Shown: positions 25,118-34,234, counted from the first letter of the stretch. The stretch is 52,383 bases of DNA from Sedimentisphaerales bacterium (GCA_016926155.1 JAFGPC010000158.1:1-52383), one strand, 5' to 3'. Translations and numbers: made by a program. Notes: generated by a model from the sequence alone, not told the origin.

Positions 25118-26584
25118 ATGTTTGACGCGATGGAATATAACTCGTGGGATCAGGCCGACCAGGCTGCCGGGATGGCCTTCGAACTCTATGAAAATGGGGA
25201 TATGGACATGGCTCTGACTCAGATCCAGGAGGCCATAGATATCAATCCCAATAACGCCGCGTGGCATTTTAATAAGGGCTTAACCCTGGATGCCATGGAA
25301 CGTTTTGAAGAGGCCGTCCGGACGTATGAACGGGCCCTGGAGATCAGCCCGGACGATCCGGAAATCATGAACTCGCTCGCCGTCGATTATACACGCAACG
25401 GCCAATATGACCTGGCCCTGGCTACCTTTGAGCGCATCCAGCAGATCGATCCGTCTTTTGAACCGTGTTTTTGCAACCGGATCATCACCTACACCGAGAT
25501 TGACCAGCATGACAAGGCTGAGGAGATGTTTTATCTGGCACAGCAAATCAATCCCGACTGCCCCATCTGTTTTTACAACATCGGCAACAGTTTATTCAGC
25601 CGCCAGCAGTTCGAACGGGCAATCTGGTGCTGGCAGCGAACCGCCATGCTCGAACCGACGCATCCACAGATCAATTACCGCATTGCCCAGGCCTATTGGG
25701 CCGGCGGGGATATTGAGGAAGCCCGATATTATTTTCTGGAAGAATTGCGGAATAATCCCGGAGATGTCGATGTCATCCTTGATTTCGGCATCTTTCTTCT
25801 CAAACAAAACCAGCACGATGCCGCTAGAGAAAAATTCAACCGCATCGCAGAATTGATGCCTGGTTTTGCTCTGGCACAATTTTATCTTGGAGAATTGGAA
25901 CACCTGCAGGACCACGACGAGGAGGCTGAGAAATATTATCGGCAAGCGATCAAACGCGAGTCCGGCCTCGTCGGTCCCCGGTTCCGGCTAGCGCAACTGG
26001 CCGTTAAATATGAACAACCGCACCGTGCACTGGAACTACTCCAGGAAGAATACGAGCTGGACATCACGGATGTGGACGTTCTCATGTCGATGGGCTTGTT
26101 GTTCATGGAACTGGAGGAAACCGACTGTGCAGCCGACTGCTTTCTTCGGATTGTCGACGAGCATAAAGATCATGCCGACGCATTTTACGGATTGGGCAAG
26201 ACCCTGCAAACCCGCGGCGAGTACGAAGGAGCTCTCCAGTTTTTCGAACACGCTGTCACCCTGGGCAAAAAAGATATCGATACATTGCTTGACACCGCGC
26301 ATATGTATCTGGCAGTGGGGAAAAAGGCTATGGCTCTCAAAACGATCATGGTCGCCCGTATGCTTGAGCCCAAACGCAAAGACATCCGTCGTTTCTGGTA
26401 CCATATAAAAATGGTTACACTTACCACAAAAATCCGCACATGGCTGGAAACAACCCGTTTTTATCACAAGCTCACTCTTCTCTTTGCAGGGTATAAGTGC
26501 CGTTTTCGGAGGGTGATCAATAGCCGGCGTAAGGGGCCGAAAGAGCGCCGGGAATTGCAAACCGATTCCACCGATACAGAATAA
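25118..26584 (+). CDS. tetratricopeptide repeat protein
   Basis: A 488-residue protein built of about ten to twelve TPR units from residue ~10 to ~430. Clear ones are A-W-H-F-N-K-G-L-T-L-D-A-M-E-R-F-E-E-A, A-L-E-I-S-P-D-D-P-E-I, F-Y-N-I-G-N-S-L-F-S-R-Q-Q-F-E-R-A and A-F-Y-G-L-G-K-T-L-Q-T-R. The last 60 residues are basic and non-repeat (F-A-G-Y-K-C-R-F-R-R). No signal peptide or membrane segment, so a cytoplasmic scaffold is likely. AAGGGA precedes the ATG by ~6 bases. It leads a co-oriented series (metallophosphoesterase, pgsA, ribBA). Confidence 0.85.
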   Translation: MFDAMEYNSWDQADQAAGMAFELYENGDMDMALTQIQEAIDINPNNAAWHFNKGLTLDAMERFEEAVRTYERALEISPDDPEIMNSLAVDYTRNGQYDLALATFERIQQIDPSFEPCFCNRIITYTEIDQHDKAEEMFYLAQQINPDCPICFYNIGNSLFSRQQFERAIWCWQRTAMLEPTHPQINYRIAQAYWAGGDIEEARYYFLEELRNNPGDVDVILDFGIFLLKQNQHDAAREKFNRIAELMPGFALAQFYLGELEHLQDHDEEAEKYYRQAIKRESGLVGPRFRLAQLAVKYEQPHRALELLQEEYELDITDVDVLMSMGLLFMELEETDCAADCFLRIVDEHKDHADAFYGLGKTLQTRGEYEGALQFFEHAVTLGKKDIDTLLDTAHMYLAVGKKAMALKTIMVARMLEPKRKDIRRFWYHIKMVTLTTKIRTWLETTRFYHKLTLLFAGYKCRFRRVINSRRKGPKERRELQTDSTDTE

Positions 26585-26634
26585 TTTATCTCTCAGTCCT
26601 TGCTAATCCCTCATTAATTCCGTATCGTTATGAC

Positions 26635-27510
26635 ATGGTAACTGGTACAAAAATTGCGCGTAAAGTCCGTCACTGGCATGGGGTAGCCTTGGGCAAGCTG
26701 GGTTTTTGCACGGCCATGGCCATCGCCCGTCACGAGAAGGATTCCGAATGGCTTGAGATCGTCGAGATTGACCTGCATATCCCCGACCTGCCTGCACCCC
26801 TTCACGGCACGCGTATCATCCACCTGAGCGATTTCCATTTCAGCCGGACCGTCAGTGCCCGCTTCCTGAATCGCTGTATCGAACGCGTCAATGACCTCGG
26901 CCCCGATATCATCCTGCTGACTGGAGACTATATTACCCACGACACCTTCGGTCGCTTTCGCCGCCGCCTTTTCGATATGCTGAGAAAGCTGAACAGTCGC
27001 TATGGCGTCTTCGCTTGCCTGGGCAACCATGACTACGGCATGAACGGCCCCCTAGGCACCCAATGTGATTTCCAGGCGGCGGGAATCGTTAACGGATTGG
27101 CCCAGCAAGGTATTATCGTTTTACGAAATCAAGCCCACCCGGTTACCATCAAAGACAGCGACCTCTGGCTGGTCGGCATGGGTGATCTATGGGCAGGTGA
27201 CATGCACCCGGATCGTGCTTTTGCAGCCATCCCACAAAAAGCCCATTCGATTGTCTTGGCCCACAATCCCCGTGCTGTCGATTTCCTCCACGATTACTCA
27301 TACGACATCGCCGTCAGCGGGCACACCCACGGCAAACAGATCAAATGGGCCTCCAGCCCATCCGGAAGGCTCACGATTAAAAATCGACGGTTCCATGCCG
27401 GTCTCTACGACCTGGGCCGATCCAAGCTGTACGTCAACCGGGGCCTGGGTCGACTCGGCTCGCTCAGCTTCTGCGCCGCACCCGAAATCACGGTCCTGAC
27501 CCTCCGGTAG
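26635..27510 (+). CDS. metallophosphoesterase (YkuE/LpxG-like)
   Basis: A 291-residue calcineurin-like phosphoesterase. All metal motifs are present: I-I-H-L-S-D-F-H (D-x-H), L-L-T-G-D-Y-I (G-D), C-L-G-N-H-D-Y-G (G-N-H-D), L-A-H-N-P (H) and V-S-G-H-T-H-G (G-H-x-H). The T-H-G-K-Q-I end and the overall order resemble YkuE and the LpxG-type UDP-diacylglucosamine hydrolases, but there is no N-terminal membrane helix, only a basic N-terminus. It could act in lipid A or phospholipid metabolism; being followed by pgsA fits a lipid link. The TPR gene ends 50 bases upstream. Confidence 0.85.
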   Translation: MVTGTKIARKVRHWHGVALGKLGFCTAMAIARHEKDSEWLEIVEIDLHIPDLPAPLHGTRIIHLSDFHFSRTVSARFLNRCIERVNDLGPDIILLTGDYITHDTFGRFRRRLFDMLRKLNSRYGVFACLGNHDYGMNGPLGTQCDFQAAGIVNGLAQQGIIVLRNQAHPVTIKDSDLWLVGMGDLWAGDMHPDRAFAAIPQKAHSIVLAHNPRAVDFLHDYSYDIAVSGHTHGKQIKWASSPSGRLTIKNRRFHAGLYDLGRSKLYVNRGLGRLGSLSFCAAPEITVLTLR

Positions 27511-27639
27511 AGTTCATCCACTGCTCAGCCAGGACGGTCAGATCCAGCAGATTTATGCCATCTCAATAGGAAGATCCAAAATCCGAAAATTAAAGATGAA
27601 AATTGATAATCGCCCAACTTTATGCATACACTATCGCCC

Positions 27640-28275
27640 ATGAACCTGACACGAGCCAATCAGATCACGATTTTGCGGATCCTGCTGATCCTGCCGTTCA
27701 TTCTCTGTATGCTCCACCGTCCGGAATCGGCCTATCCCGTGGCCTTGCGGTACGTCGCCTTTGCGATCTTCCTGTTTATGGCCGCCAGCGACGCCCTGGA
27801 CGGCTACCTGGCCCGGACCCGGCATCAGGCGACCACGCTGGGAGCCTTCCTCGATCCCTTGGCCGACAAGCTTCTGATCACGGCTGCCTGCATTCTGCTG
27901 ACCATACCGGCAACGGCTGTCCCAGGCTTTCGGCTGCCGCTGTGGCTCGTAGTGCTGATCATCGGCAAGGATCTGCTTCTGCTGCTGGGCTTTCTCGTGG
28001 TCTATTTCGTCACCGGCCGAATTCACATACGGACCGTTGCCCCCGGCAAGCTGGCGACCATCCTGCAGCTTACCCTGGTTGGCGCAATACTGATCAGACC
28101 TGAATTTGTCACATGGCTGCCCGCCTGGGCCGCTTTCATTCGTCTTCTGATATGGGCCGTCGCAATTCTGGCTGTTCTGGTCATGCTGGTTTACATTCGC
28201 GGCGGAATTCGCTATATTGAGGAGTTTTCCGAGAACGGGACAGGCATGGAAAACGATAAAACCAAGAATGGATAA
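27640..28275 (+). CDS. pgsA: CDP-diacylglycerol-glycerol-3-phosphate 3-phosphatidyltransferase
   Basis: A 211-residue CDP-alcohol phosphotransferase with about six membrane helices. The signature D-x2-D-G-x2-A-R-x8-G-x3-D-x3-D is complete (S-D-A-L-D-G-Y-L-A-R ... G-A-F-L-D-P-L-A-D-K, residues ~50-75). The opening N-L-T-R-A-N-Q-I-T-I-L-R is that of PgsA, which makes phosphatidylglycerol phosphate; a phosphatidylserine or cardiolipin-type alcohol acceptor cannot be excluded. The start is placed at 27640 by alignment with the family; the ATG at 27622 is possible and neither has a clear Shine-Dalgarno. It runs into ribBA 17 bases later. Confidence 0.85.
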   Translation: MNLTRANQITILRILLILPFILCMLHRPESAYPVALRYVAFAIFLFMAASDALDGYLARTRHQATTLGAFLDPLADKLLITAACILLTIPATAVPGFRLPLWLVVLIIGKDLLLLLGFLVVYFVTGRIHIRTVAPGKLATILQLTLVGAILIRPEFVTWLPAWAAFIRLLIWAVAILAVLVMLVYIRGGIRYIEEFSENGTGMENDKTKNG

Positions 28276-28292
28276 CAGAGATAAGGGCTCGA

Positions 28293-29531
28293 ATGACCCA
28301 GTTCAGTGAAATTCCGGAGGTTCTGGAAGACCTCAAACAGGGCAAAATGATCGTCCTGGTCGACGATGAGGACCGCGAAAATGAAGGTGACCTGGTCGCT
28401 GCTGCTGAATTCGTTACGCCCGATACTATAAACTTCATGGCAACACACGGCCGGGGACTGATTTGTCTGGCCCTGACAGCCGAGCGATGCGATCAGCTTG
28501 CTCTGCACGCCCAGACCCTGCACAACACGACCCGCCTGGGAACGGCCTTTACCGTCAGCATTGACGCACGCGAGGGTATCACCACCGGCATCAGCGCTGC
28601 CGATCGGGCCCGCACAATTCAGGTTGCGATGGATGAAACCACCCGTCCTGCCGACCTGGCCCGGCCGGGACATGTTTTCCCGCTCCGCGCCCGCGATGGG
28701 GGTGTGCTCGTACGTGCCGGGCAGACTGAAGGGGCCGTCGATCTGATGCGGATCGCCGGCCTGAAACCTGCCGGAATTATCTGCGAAGTGATGAATCCGG
28801 ATGGGACGATGGCCCGGGTACCCAACCTGCTGCCCTTCTGCAAGAAACATGGGCTCAGGATCACCTCCATCGCCAAGCTGATTGAATACCGCCTGCAGAG
28901 CGAAAGCCAGGTTCGCCGCGTGCAGAGCGTCCGCATGCCCACCGACTTCGGTGAGTTCCACATGATCGGTTATGAAAGCCCCGGCTCGACCGAGCCGCAC
29001 CTGGCTCTCTGTAAAGGCGGTATAGGTGAACTCGACGAGGAAGGGAATGTGCATGTAGAAACCGAACCGGTCCTTGTTCGTGTTCACTCTGAATGCATGA
29101 CCGGAGACCTCTTCCATTCGCAACGTTGCGAATGCGGCACGCAGCTTACTACAGCGATGCAGTTGATCGAAACCGAAGGTAAGGGTGCTTTGATCTACCT
29201 TCGTCAGGAAGGCCGCGGTATCGGGCTTCTCAACAAGCTGCATGCCTACAAGCTACAGGAACAGGGTATCGATACCTACGACGCCAATGTCAAGCTGGGT
29301 TTTATGCCCGACAAACGGGATTACGGCATTGGCGCGCAGATCCTGCGGGACCTGGGCATTACAAAGGTGCGCATCCTGACCAACAATCCGAAAAAGATCA
29401 GCCGGCTCGAAGTGTACGGGATTACGGTTGTAGAACAAATTCCCTTGCAGATCGAACCGGGCGCCCATAACATTGATTATTTAAGGACCAAGAAACACCG
29501 TTTCGGGCACATGCTCGACGAGGACATCTAG
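28293..29531 (+). CDS. ribBA: bifunctional DHBP synthase / GTP cyclohydrolase II
   Basis: A 412-residue fusion for riboflavin synthesis. The N-terminal RibB domain (residues ~1-205) has D-D-E-D-R-E-N-E-G-D and H-G-R-G-L-I-C-L; it makes dihydroxybutanone phosphate from ribulose 5-phosphate. The C-terminal RibA domain opens GTP; its zinc Cys are in H-S-E-C-M-T-G-D-L-F-H-S-Q-R-C-E-C-G, followed by L-R-Q-E-G-R-G-I-G-L and N-N-P-K-K. AAGGG precedes the ATG by 7 bases. Both halves look active, so it feeds ribH at 24.3 kb. Confidence 0.95.
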   Translation: MTQFSEIPEVLEDLKQGKMIVLVDDEDRENEGDLVAAAEFVTPDTINFMATHGRGLICLALTAERCDQLALHAQTLHNTTRLGTAFTVSIDAREGITTGISAADRARTIQVAMDETTRPADLARPGHVFPLRARDGGVLVRAGQTEGAVDLMRIAGLKPAGIICEVMNPDGTMARVPNLLPFCKKHGLRITSIAKLIEYRLQSESQVRRVQSVRMPTDFGEFHMIGYESPGSTEPHLALCKGGIGELDEEGNVHVETEPVLVRVHSECMTGDLFHSQRCECGTQLTTAMQLIETEGKGALIYLRQEGRGIGLLNKLHAYKLQEQGIDTYDANVKLGFMPDKRDYGIGAQILRDLGITKVRILTNNPKKISRLEVYGITVVEQIPLQIEPGAHNIDYLRTKKHRFGHMLDEDI

Positions 29532-29550
29532 GCAAATCGAGGGAACGACA

Positions 29551-30180
29551 TTGCCCAACAGGAAAACACAACATTACGGACGAAATCGTATCGAAATTCT
29601 AAACTCATCAAGCGAGTATCCGAAACGCTTTTCTAGTATCGAACCTCTTAAAATGATTTTGCCATTTATAATGGCTGCAATAATGCCTCTATTCTACTCG
29701 GGTTGCGACTCGTTTCCCTTCCCGCCGGCTTCGTCCCGCACACCGCCAAACGTTCCGAAACAACTGGATGTATCACAGGGATACCTGCCAACGCATATCC
29801 GCATCATGGGCTTGACCGGCTTCAAGCATGGGGAATACGGTGCGGATACGGCCGCCCTGGAAGTGTATATCGACATGCTCGACCATTTTGACTGCCGGAT
29901 CAAGGCACCCGGGATTTTTCGCCTTGAGCTGTACGAATATGTACCGCGTTCTTCCAATCCACGCGGAAAACGGATCATGATCTGGGATGACATTGACCTG
30001 ACCGACGCCGGCGCAAACAATGAATTCTGGCGCGACTTTTTACGTTGCTACCAGTTCAACCTTCCGATCGTGAATATGCCCCCTTCGGCCGACCCATACA
30101 TCCTTGAGGCCACCTGTATCACCCTCGAAGGAAAGCAACTGACCACGATGTTTCACCTCACCGGTAATCAGGAGCCCTGA
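29551..30180 (+). CDS. putative lipoprotein, unknown function
   Basis: A protein of 209 residues if it starts at TTG 29551 (GAGGG 7 bases upstream), or 175 if it starts at ATG 29653 (no ribosome site). A hydrophobic segment and lipobox-like Y-S-G-C (residues ~50-53 of the long form) suggest a lipoprotein; the unusually long N-terminal region in the TTG version is odd. The mature part has conserved-looking L-R-L-E-L-Y-E-Y-V and L-E-A-T-C-I-T-L-E-G-K-Q strands, as in a small beta-sandwich. No family recognised. It starts 19 bases after ribBA's stop and probably shares its transcript. Confidence 0.6.
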   Translation: MPNRKTQHYGRNRIEILNSSSEYPKRFSSIEPLKMILPFIMAAIMPLFYSGCDSFPFPPASSRTPPNVPKQLDVSQGYLPTHIRIMGLTGFKHGEYGADTAALEVYIDMLDHFDCRIKAPGIFRLELYEYVPRSSNPRGKRIMIWDDIDLTDAGANNEFWRDFLRCYQFNLPIVNMPPSADPYILEATCITLEGKQLTTMFHLTGNQEP

Positions 30181-30305
30181 TCTTTAGGTAACCTCCTGCA
30201 TTGCCCTCTTGTCCTATCTATCGTTATCCGGTACAATAGTGTATCATGTGGAACGAAAGCGTATTATCAACCGGGGCTGCGGCCCCTAGTATGGGAGGTA
30301 TCGTG

Positions 30306-31583
30306 ATGGGTAATCGAACATGGGTAATTTTAACAATCCTGCTGGCCTTGGCCGCCGGCGCGATCGCCGCCGAAAAGGTCACCATCTTCAACGACGAGAA
30401 GGGCTTTGAGACGATTTTCAACGGCAAGGACCTGACCGGCTGGGAAGGCGATATGCGTCTGTGGTCGGTCGTCGATGGTATGATCCGTGGACAGACCACA
30501 CCGGAAAACAGGGCCAGCCACAACACATTTCTCGTCTGGCGCGGCGGCACATTGAAGAACTTCGTGCTCAAGATCAAGTTTCGCATCGAAAACGGCAACA
30601 GCGGCATCCAGTACCGCAGCCGGGAATTTCCCGATTATGTCATCGGCGGTTATCAGGCCGAGGTCGAGAACGCACAAGGCAAGGTGGGCTTTCTTTATCA
30701 CGAGCGAGGCCGCGGCTGGATGGTCAACGTTGGTGATATCATGGTCGTCGATGAAAACGGCGGCAAAAATGTAGTCGGCAAGATCGGCGATGTCAAGCAG
30801 ATGATCTCCGACGGCTATTACAAGGAAAAGGACTGGAACGAGTATACTATCATCTGCCGGGGTAACCACCTGGTGCATTATCTCAACGGCGTCCAGACCA
30901 TCGAGCTGATTGATAACGATCCCAAGGGCAGGCTCATGGAAGGCAAGCTGGCCCTGCAGATCCACGTCGGCCCGCCTATGATCGTCGATTTCAAGGATAT
31001 TCGCATCAAACCTCTCAAGGAGAATTTCGAGGATGCGGTCCTGCTTTTCAACACCAAAGACCTGAGCGGTTGGACGTTTTCCAGCGAGCAGAACAAACAG
31101 GCCTGGGGCGTCAAGGACGGCGTGCTGACCGACACCGGTAATCCCGTTGGCTATCTGCGGACGGAAAAAGACTACACGAATTACGTGCTTCGTTTGCAGA
31201 TGCGGCATCTCGGGCGGGGCAACTGCGGCGTCCTGCTGCGTATGGTCGGCGAGGATAAGGTCTGGCCCCGTTCCATCGAGGCGCAGGGCCAGTTCCGTTC
31301 CATGGGCGATATCTGGAATATCGACCAGTTCCCGATGAAGGTCGATCCGGCCCGTACCAACGGCCGGCACACACGCAAGATGCATGAGAGCAATGAGAAG
31401 GATGTCGGCGGGTGGAACGAGTATGAGATCTACCTGAACAAGGGCGATCTGAAGCTCTATGTCAACGGGCTTCTGCAGAACTCGGCCACGGATTGCTGGG
31501 AAACGCCCGGCAAGATCTGCCTGCAGGCCGAGGGCTCTCCGGTTGAGTTCCGCAATATCGTCCTGCTGCCGATCAAGAACTGA
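30306..31583 (+). CDS. exported double DUF1080 (3-keto-disaccharide hydrolase-like) protein
   Basis: A 425-residue exported protein. A signal peptide (W-V-I-L-T-I-L-L-A-L-A-A-G-A-I-A-A) is followed by two DUF1080 jelly-roll domains: one at ~residues 35-235 (F-N-G-K-D-L-T-G-W-E, N-S-G-I-Q-Y-R-S-R, W-N-E-Y-T-I-I-C-R-G-N) and a second at ~245-420 (F-N-T-K-D-L-S-G-W-T, N-C-G-V-L-L-R, W-N-E-Y-E-I-Y). Characterised DUF1080 proteins hydrolyse 3-keto-sugar glycosides in Bacteroidota and are abundant in planctomycetes; the duplication inside one chain is less usual. The ATG 30306 has GGGAGGT ~6 bases upstream; earlier starts are unlikely. Confidence 0.88.
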   Translation: MGNRTWVILTILLALAAGAIAAEKVTIFNDEKGFETIFNGKDLTGWEGDMRLWSVVDGMIRGQTTPENRASHNTFLVWRGGTLKNFVLKIKFRIENGNSGIQYRSREFPDYVIGGYQAEVENAQGKVGFLYHERGRGWMVNVGDIMVVDENGGKNVVGKIGDVKQMISDGYYKEKDWNEYTIICRGNHLVHYLNGVQTIELIDNDPKGRLMEGKLALQIHVGPPMIVDFKDIRIKPLKENFEDAVLLFNTKDLSGWTFSSEQNKQAWGVKDGVLTDTGNPVGYLRTEKDYTNYVLRLQMRHLGRGNCGVLLRMVGEDKVWPRSIEAQGQFRSMGDIWNIDQFPMKVDPARTNGRHTRKMHESNEKDVGGWNEYEIYLNKGDLKLYVNGLLQNSATDCWETPGKICLQAEGSPVEFRNIVLLPIKN

Positions 31584-31640
31584 GAAAAACAAAGGAAGTA
31601 CAATTACTGTCTACTCAAAATTAAATCAGCAAACCATAAG

Positions 31641-31672
31641 GGGCGATCCATTCTTTGGATCGCCCTTTTTTT
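31641..31672 (+). terminator. intrinsic terminator after DUF1080 gene
   Basis: GGGCGATCC (31641-31649) / GGATCGCCC (31657-31665) with a 7-base loop and a run of seven T. It ends the rightward transcript of the TPR-to-DUF1080 series. Confidence 0.92.
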
Positions 31673-31730
31673 ATGCCTACTTCTTGCCATTCTTTTCTTG
31701 TTTAAATTTCATAAATGATACTGATCGGTC

Positions 31731-31760
31731 TTGAATATAAGACTTGTGCCAGCGTATATT
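31731..31760 (+). promoter_or_regulatory. putative promoter of the AT-rich membrane protein gene
   Basis: TTGAAT (31731-31736), 18-base spacer, TATATT (31755-31760), lying just after the terminator and ~46 bases before the likely ATG at 31807. Confidence 0.5.
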
Positions 31761-31806
31761 ATTGTAGAGAAGGCTGAATTTATGGATGCTTTTGGACGGT
31801 ATAGGC

Positions 31807-32655
31807 ATGGCAAAACATTCTACTACTCTCTACAAGTGGGAGCCGCCTACAAAAGTAATACAATACGAATATGCACAAGCCTGGAGGGTGATAAATAAAA
31901 TCGTTCTTCGTGGTTTTATCTTCACCCTGGTTATTGCCTTGATAGTCTATCTATATTTCAAATTCATGATACCTCCAGAAGTTGATTTTGACTTAACTCG
32001 CTTATTTCTGGGCTTTATTTCAGTTGCTTGTCTTCTTCTTTTGACAACAGTACTAGAGATGTTCATTTTTCGCTTTTGTAAGATATCTTATGAATTAAGC
32101 GAATCTGGCATTTCTTGGCAATATACATTGATGGATGATAAATTCTTAGAATGGAATGAAATCGAAGGTTACTGGCTGGATGAATCTCCACATTTCCCTA
32201 AGTTAACCAAGATAGTTATTAAGACCAAAGATCATAAAAGAACACTCGTCTTGCCGGATACTATACAAGCCTCGGAAATCCTGAAAATACTAAATGGACA
32301 TATAACTCAGACTCCACCATCATTATCAGATGTGGAGATATCTGAAAAACCTCCATTATCTAGCAGAGAACTTTTATGTTTTCTTTTAAGTACGATTATC
32401 TACAGTGCAGGAATAGCTTATTGTTTTCGCTTCCTGCTCAATTCATCTCGTTCTTTTGCATTACTTGTACTATTACTCTTGCTGGTACCTGGACCAATCG
32501 GAATTCTTGTGTTAAGGGGATTCCGCTTTTTACGAGATAAAACAATGAGAGTTTATTTGATTGCCTTTACTATGGTAGCTTTTGTTTTCTTTTTCCTCTT
32601 TATAGTCCTGCTGGAATTCCATGAGTTGATACGATCTATTAAGCAAGCATCATAA
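31807..32655 (+). CDS. AT-rich multi-pass membrane protein, unknown function
   Basis: A 282-residue protein with about five transmembrane helices in two groups: residues ~35-55 and ~70-95, then a soluble beta-rich segment (~100-195: Y-E-L-S-E-S-G-I-S-W, W-N-E-I-E-G-Y-W, L-V-L-P-D-T) resembling a PH-like or YcxB-like domain, then three helices at ~200-275. The codons are visibly richer in A and T than those of the neighbours, and the gene is bounded by a terminator on the left and a broken gene on the right, which suggests recent acquisition. The start is uncertain (weak ribosome site at 31807). No family assigned with confidence. Confidence 0.6.
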   Translation: MAKHSTTLYKWEPPTKVIQYEYAQAWRVINKIVLRGFIFTLVIALIVYLYFKFMIPPEVDFDLTRLFLGFISVACLLLLTTVLEMFIFRFCKISYELSESGISWQYTLMDDKFLEWNEIEGYWLDESPHFPKLTKIVIKTKDHKRTLVLPDTIQASEILKILNGHITQTPPSLSDVEISEKPPLSSRELLCFLLSTIIYSAGIAYCFRFLLNSSRSFALLVLLLLLVPGPIGILVLRGFRFLRDKTMRVYLIAFTMVAFVFFFLFIVLLEFHELIRSIKQAS

Positions 32656-32672
32656 GGAATTCACTATGAGGA

Positions 32673-32882
32673 TCACATACCCTTCATTATTTCTGAAAAA
32701 TCTAACGTATCCCCGAGACCCTTGACGGTCCAGAACCGGCCTTGAAAGCCACGGTCCTTCAATTCTTTGTCGATTCGGTTGAGGTAGCCGTAGTAGCCGC
32801 GCAGGTGTAGTGGAATCAGCAGCCTGGGCTGGAAGGAGAGCGCAAAGGCGCCGATTCCGCCGTCATGTCCATCCACAGTCAT
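32673..32882 (-). pseudogene. C-terminal fragment of an MBL-fold (UlaG-like) hydrolase
   Basis: The 69 residues read like the tail of a metallo-beta-lactamase-fold hydrolase: F-Q-P-R-L-L-I-P-L-H-L-R-G-Y-Y corresponds to the family's 'P-x-x-x-I-P-x-H-Y' strand with the last metal His, and the end G-R-F-W-T-V-K-G-L-G-D-T-L-D-F-S to its final strand. There is an in-frame stop just before the ATG (TAA TGT ATG) and no metal-binding H-x-H-x-D-H motif upstream on this strand, so the catalytic part is gone. The fragment lies antisense within the leader of the NIPSNAP gene. Confidence 0.5.
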
Positions 32883-33017
32883 ACATTATGCCAGCCGCTT
32901 CCAATGTACGCCCTGGAGAGCAAAAAAACAATTAGACTTTTCCTGCCTGTGTCACTATCATACGTCATTGATGTGAATGGAAACAAAGGAATGAACTCAA
33001 ATTCAGGAGGGTCCGGA

Positions 33018-33803
33018 ATGGACAGACGCAACTTTATCGCGGCCTCATCGTTTGCCGCCGGCGGGATTATGGCCTCTCAATCCCTGGCCGCCGAAAACGT
33101 TTCTTATGCTAACAAACAATTTCTGGAACTGCGGCACTATCAGGTCGCCGACGAAGCCCAGCAAAAACTCCTGGGCGCATTTCTGCGGGATGTGGCGATC
33201 CCCGCCATGAACCGTATCGGCATCAAGCCCATCGGAGCCTTCATCCCGCTGGAGGATGCCAATGACCTGGCGATTACTCTGCTCATGCCTCATCCCTCAC
33301 TCGAATCGGTGGTCACCTGTACGAGCAAGCTCCTGGCTGATGAATTGTTCATGAAAGACGGCAAGGCGTTTCTGGAACTGTCTTCCAAGGATAAAGGCTA
33401 TGAGCGGATCGAAAGCTCGCTGCTGCTGTCGTTTGACGCCGTGCCGAAAGTGGAAGTGCCCAAGCGCATCCCGGAGCGTGTCTTCCAGCTTCGCTGTTAT
33501 GAAAGCCACAGCATTCTGGCCGGACAAAAGAAGATCGAAATGTTCAATACCGGCGGCGAGATCGACATCTTCCGTCGCACCGGCCTGCCCCCGGTCTTTT
33601 TCGGTCAAATGATCATCGGCAAGAATGTGCCGAATCTGACCTATATGGTGGGCTTTGAAAACATCGAAGCCCAGAAGGAAGGCTGGAAAAAATTCGTCGC
33701 CGATCCGGCTTGGGAGACATTGAAAAATGATCCCCGGTATGCCGACACGGTTTCCAAGATTCACAACATCTTGTTACGACCTCTGCCCTGTTCGCAACTG
33801 TAA
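33018..33803 (+). CDS. Tat-exported NIPSNAP domain protein
   Basis: A 261-residue protein with a twin-arginine signal (D-R-R-N-F-I-A-A-S-S-F-A-A-G-G) and two NIPSNAP ferredoxin-like units: F-L-E-L-R-H-Y-Q-V at ~residue 40 and V-F-Q-L-R-C-Y-E-S at ~155, with F-F-G-Q-M-I-I-G-K and Y-M-V-G-F-E-N. Planctomycetes and Bacteroidota carry many exported NIPSNAP proteins; activity unknown. The ATG at 33018 has AGGAGGG ~7 bases upstream; the 51 extra residues of the longer frame overlap the antisense MBL remnant and are not typical. A strong terminator follows. Confidence 0.85.
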   Translation: MDRRNFIAASSFAAGGIMASQSLAAENVSYANKQFLELRHYQVADEAQQKLLGAFLRDVAIPAMNRIGIKPIGAFIPLEDANDLAITLLMPHPSLESVVTCTSKLLADELFMKDGKAFLELSSKDKGYERIESSLLLSFDAVPKVEVPKRIPERVFQLRCYESHSILAGQKKIEMFNTGGEIDIFRRTGLPPVFFGQMIIGKNVPNLTYMVGFENIEAQKEGWKKFVADPAWETLKNDPRYADTVSKIHNILLRPLPCSQL

Positions 33804-33827
33804 AGTTTTTTCATGCGATGCATTCAC

Positions 33828-33860
33828 GGCAAGGTCTTACAAAGACCTTGCCATTTTTTT
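33828..33860 (+). terminator. intrinsic terminator after NIPSNAP gene
   Basis: GGCAAGGTCTT (33828-33838) pairs with AAGACCTTGCC (33842-33852) over a 3-base loop, followed by ATTTTTTT. Confidence 0.92.
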
Positions 33861-33991
33861 ATCGGACATATTTGCTGCCCCATAAAAAAACAAAATATCC
33901 CATCTGCACTCCACTCCCGGATTTTGTACGTTTTAATAGAACGGGTTTGTACCGGCCGACCGGCCGGATGGTTCTGTACAAGGAGCGTAGT

Positions 33992-34234
33992 ATGCGTAGA
34001 GCAGTATTCATGATCATGTTGTGTGTGATGGCTGTCAGTTTATGTGGCTGTCAGACAGTGGATGGAGTGGGACAGGCTGTACAGGGGCTCGGACGGGATA
34101 TCTGCTGGCTCAGCAAACAGCGGATGTCGTTTTACAGTGCGGATGAAGATCCTTTGTACTACAGCGAAATCGGAGGTCGCCGGGTTTATTACCGCAAGGT
34201 CGACGGCGAATACGTTACCGTGGCCATGCAATAA
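33992..34234 (+). CDS. small entericidin-like lipoprotein
   Basis: An 80-residue protein with a lipoprotein signal (M-R-R-A-V-F-M-I-M-L-C-V-M-A-V-S-L-C-G-C, lipobox Cys20). The mature start T-V-D-G-V-G-Q-A-V-Q-G-L-G-R-D resembles the entericidin EcnA/EcnB pattern, but the protein is longer and ends in a hydrophilic Tyr-rich tail (Y-Y-S-E-I-G-G-R-R-V-Y-Y-R-K). AAGGAG is 8 bases before the ATG. In enterobacteria these are small envelope-stress lipoproteins; that role is only suggestive here. It faces the histidine kinase gene tail to tail. Confidence 0.72.
   Translation: MRRAVFMIMLCVMAVSLCGCQTVDGVGQAVQGLGRDICWLSKQRMSFYSADEDPLYYSEIGGRRVYYRKVDGEYVTVAMQ

Noticed and set aside
28212-31592. Long antisense frames (343 aa opposite ribBA; 420 aa opposite the DUF1080 gene; also 342 aa opposite marC at the left end)
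   Set aside because: They mirror GC-rich codon structure of well-supported genes, have no ribosome sites and resemble no protein.
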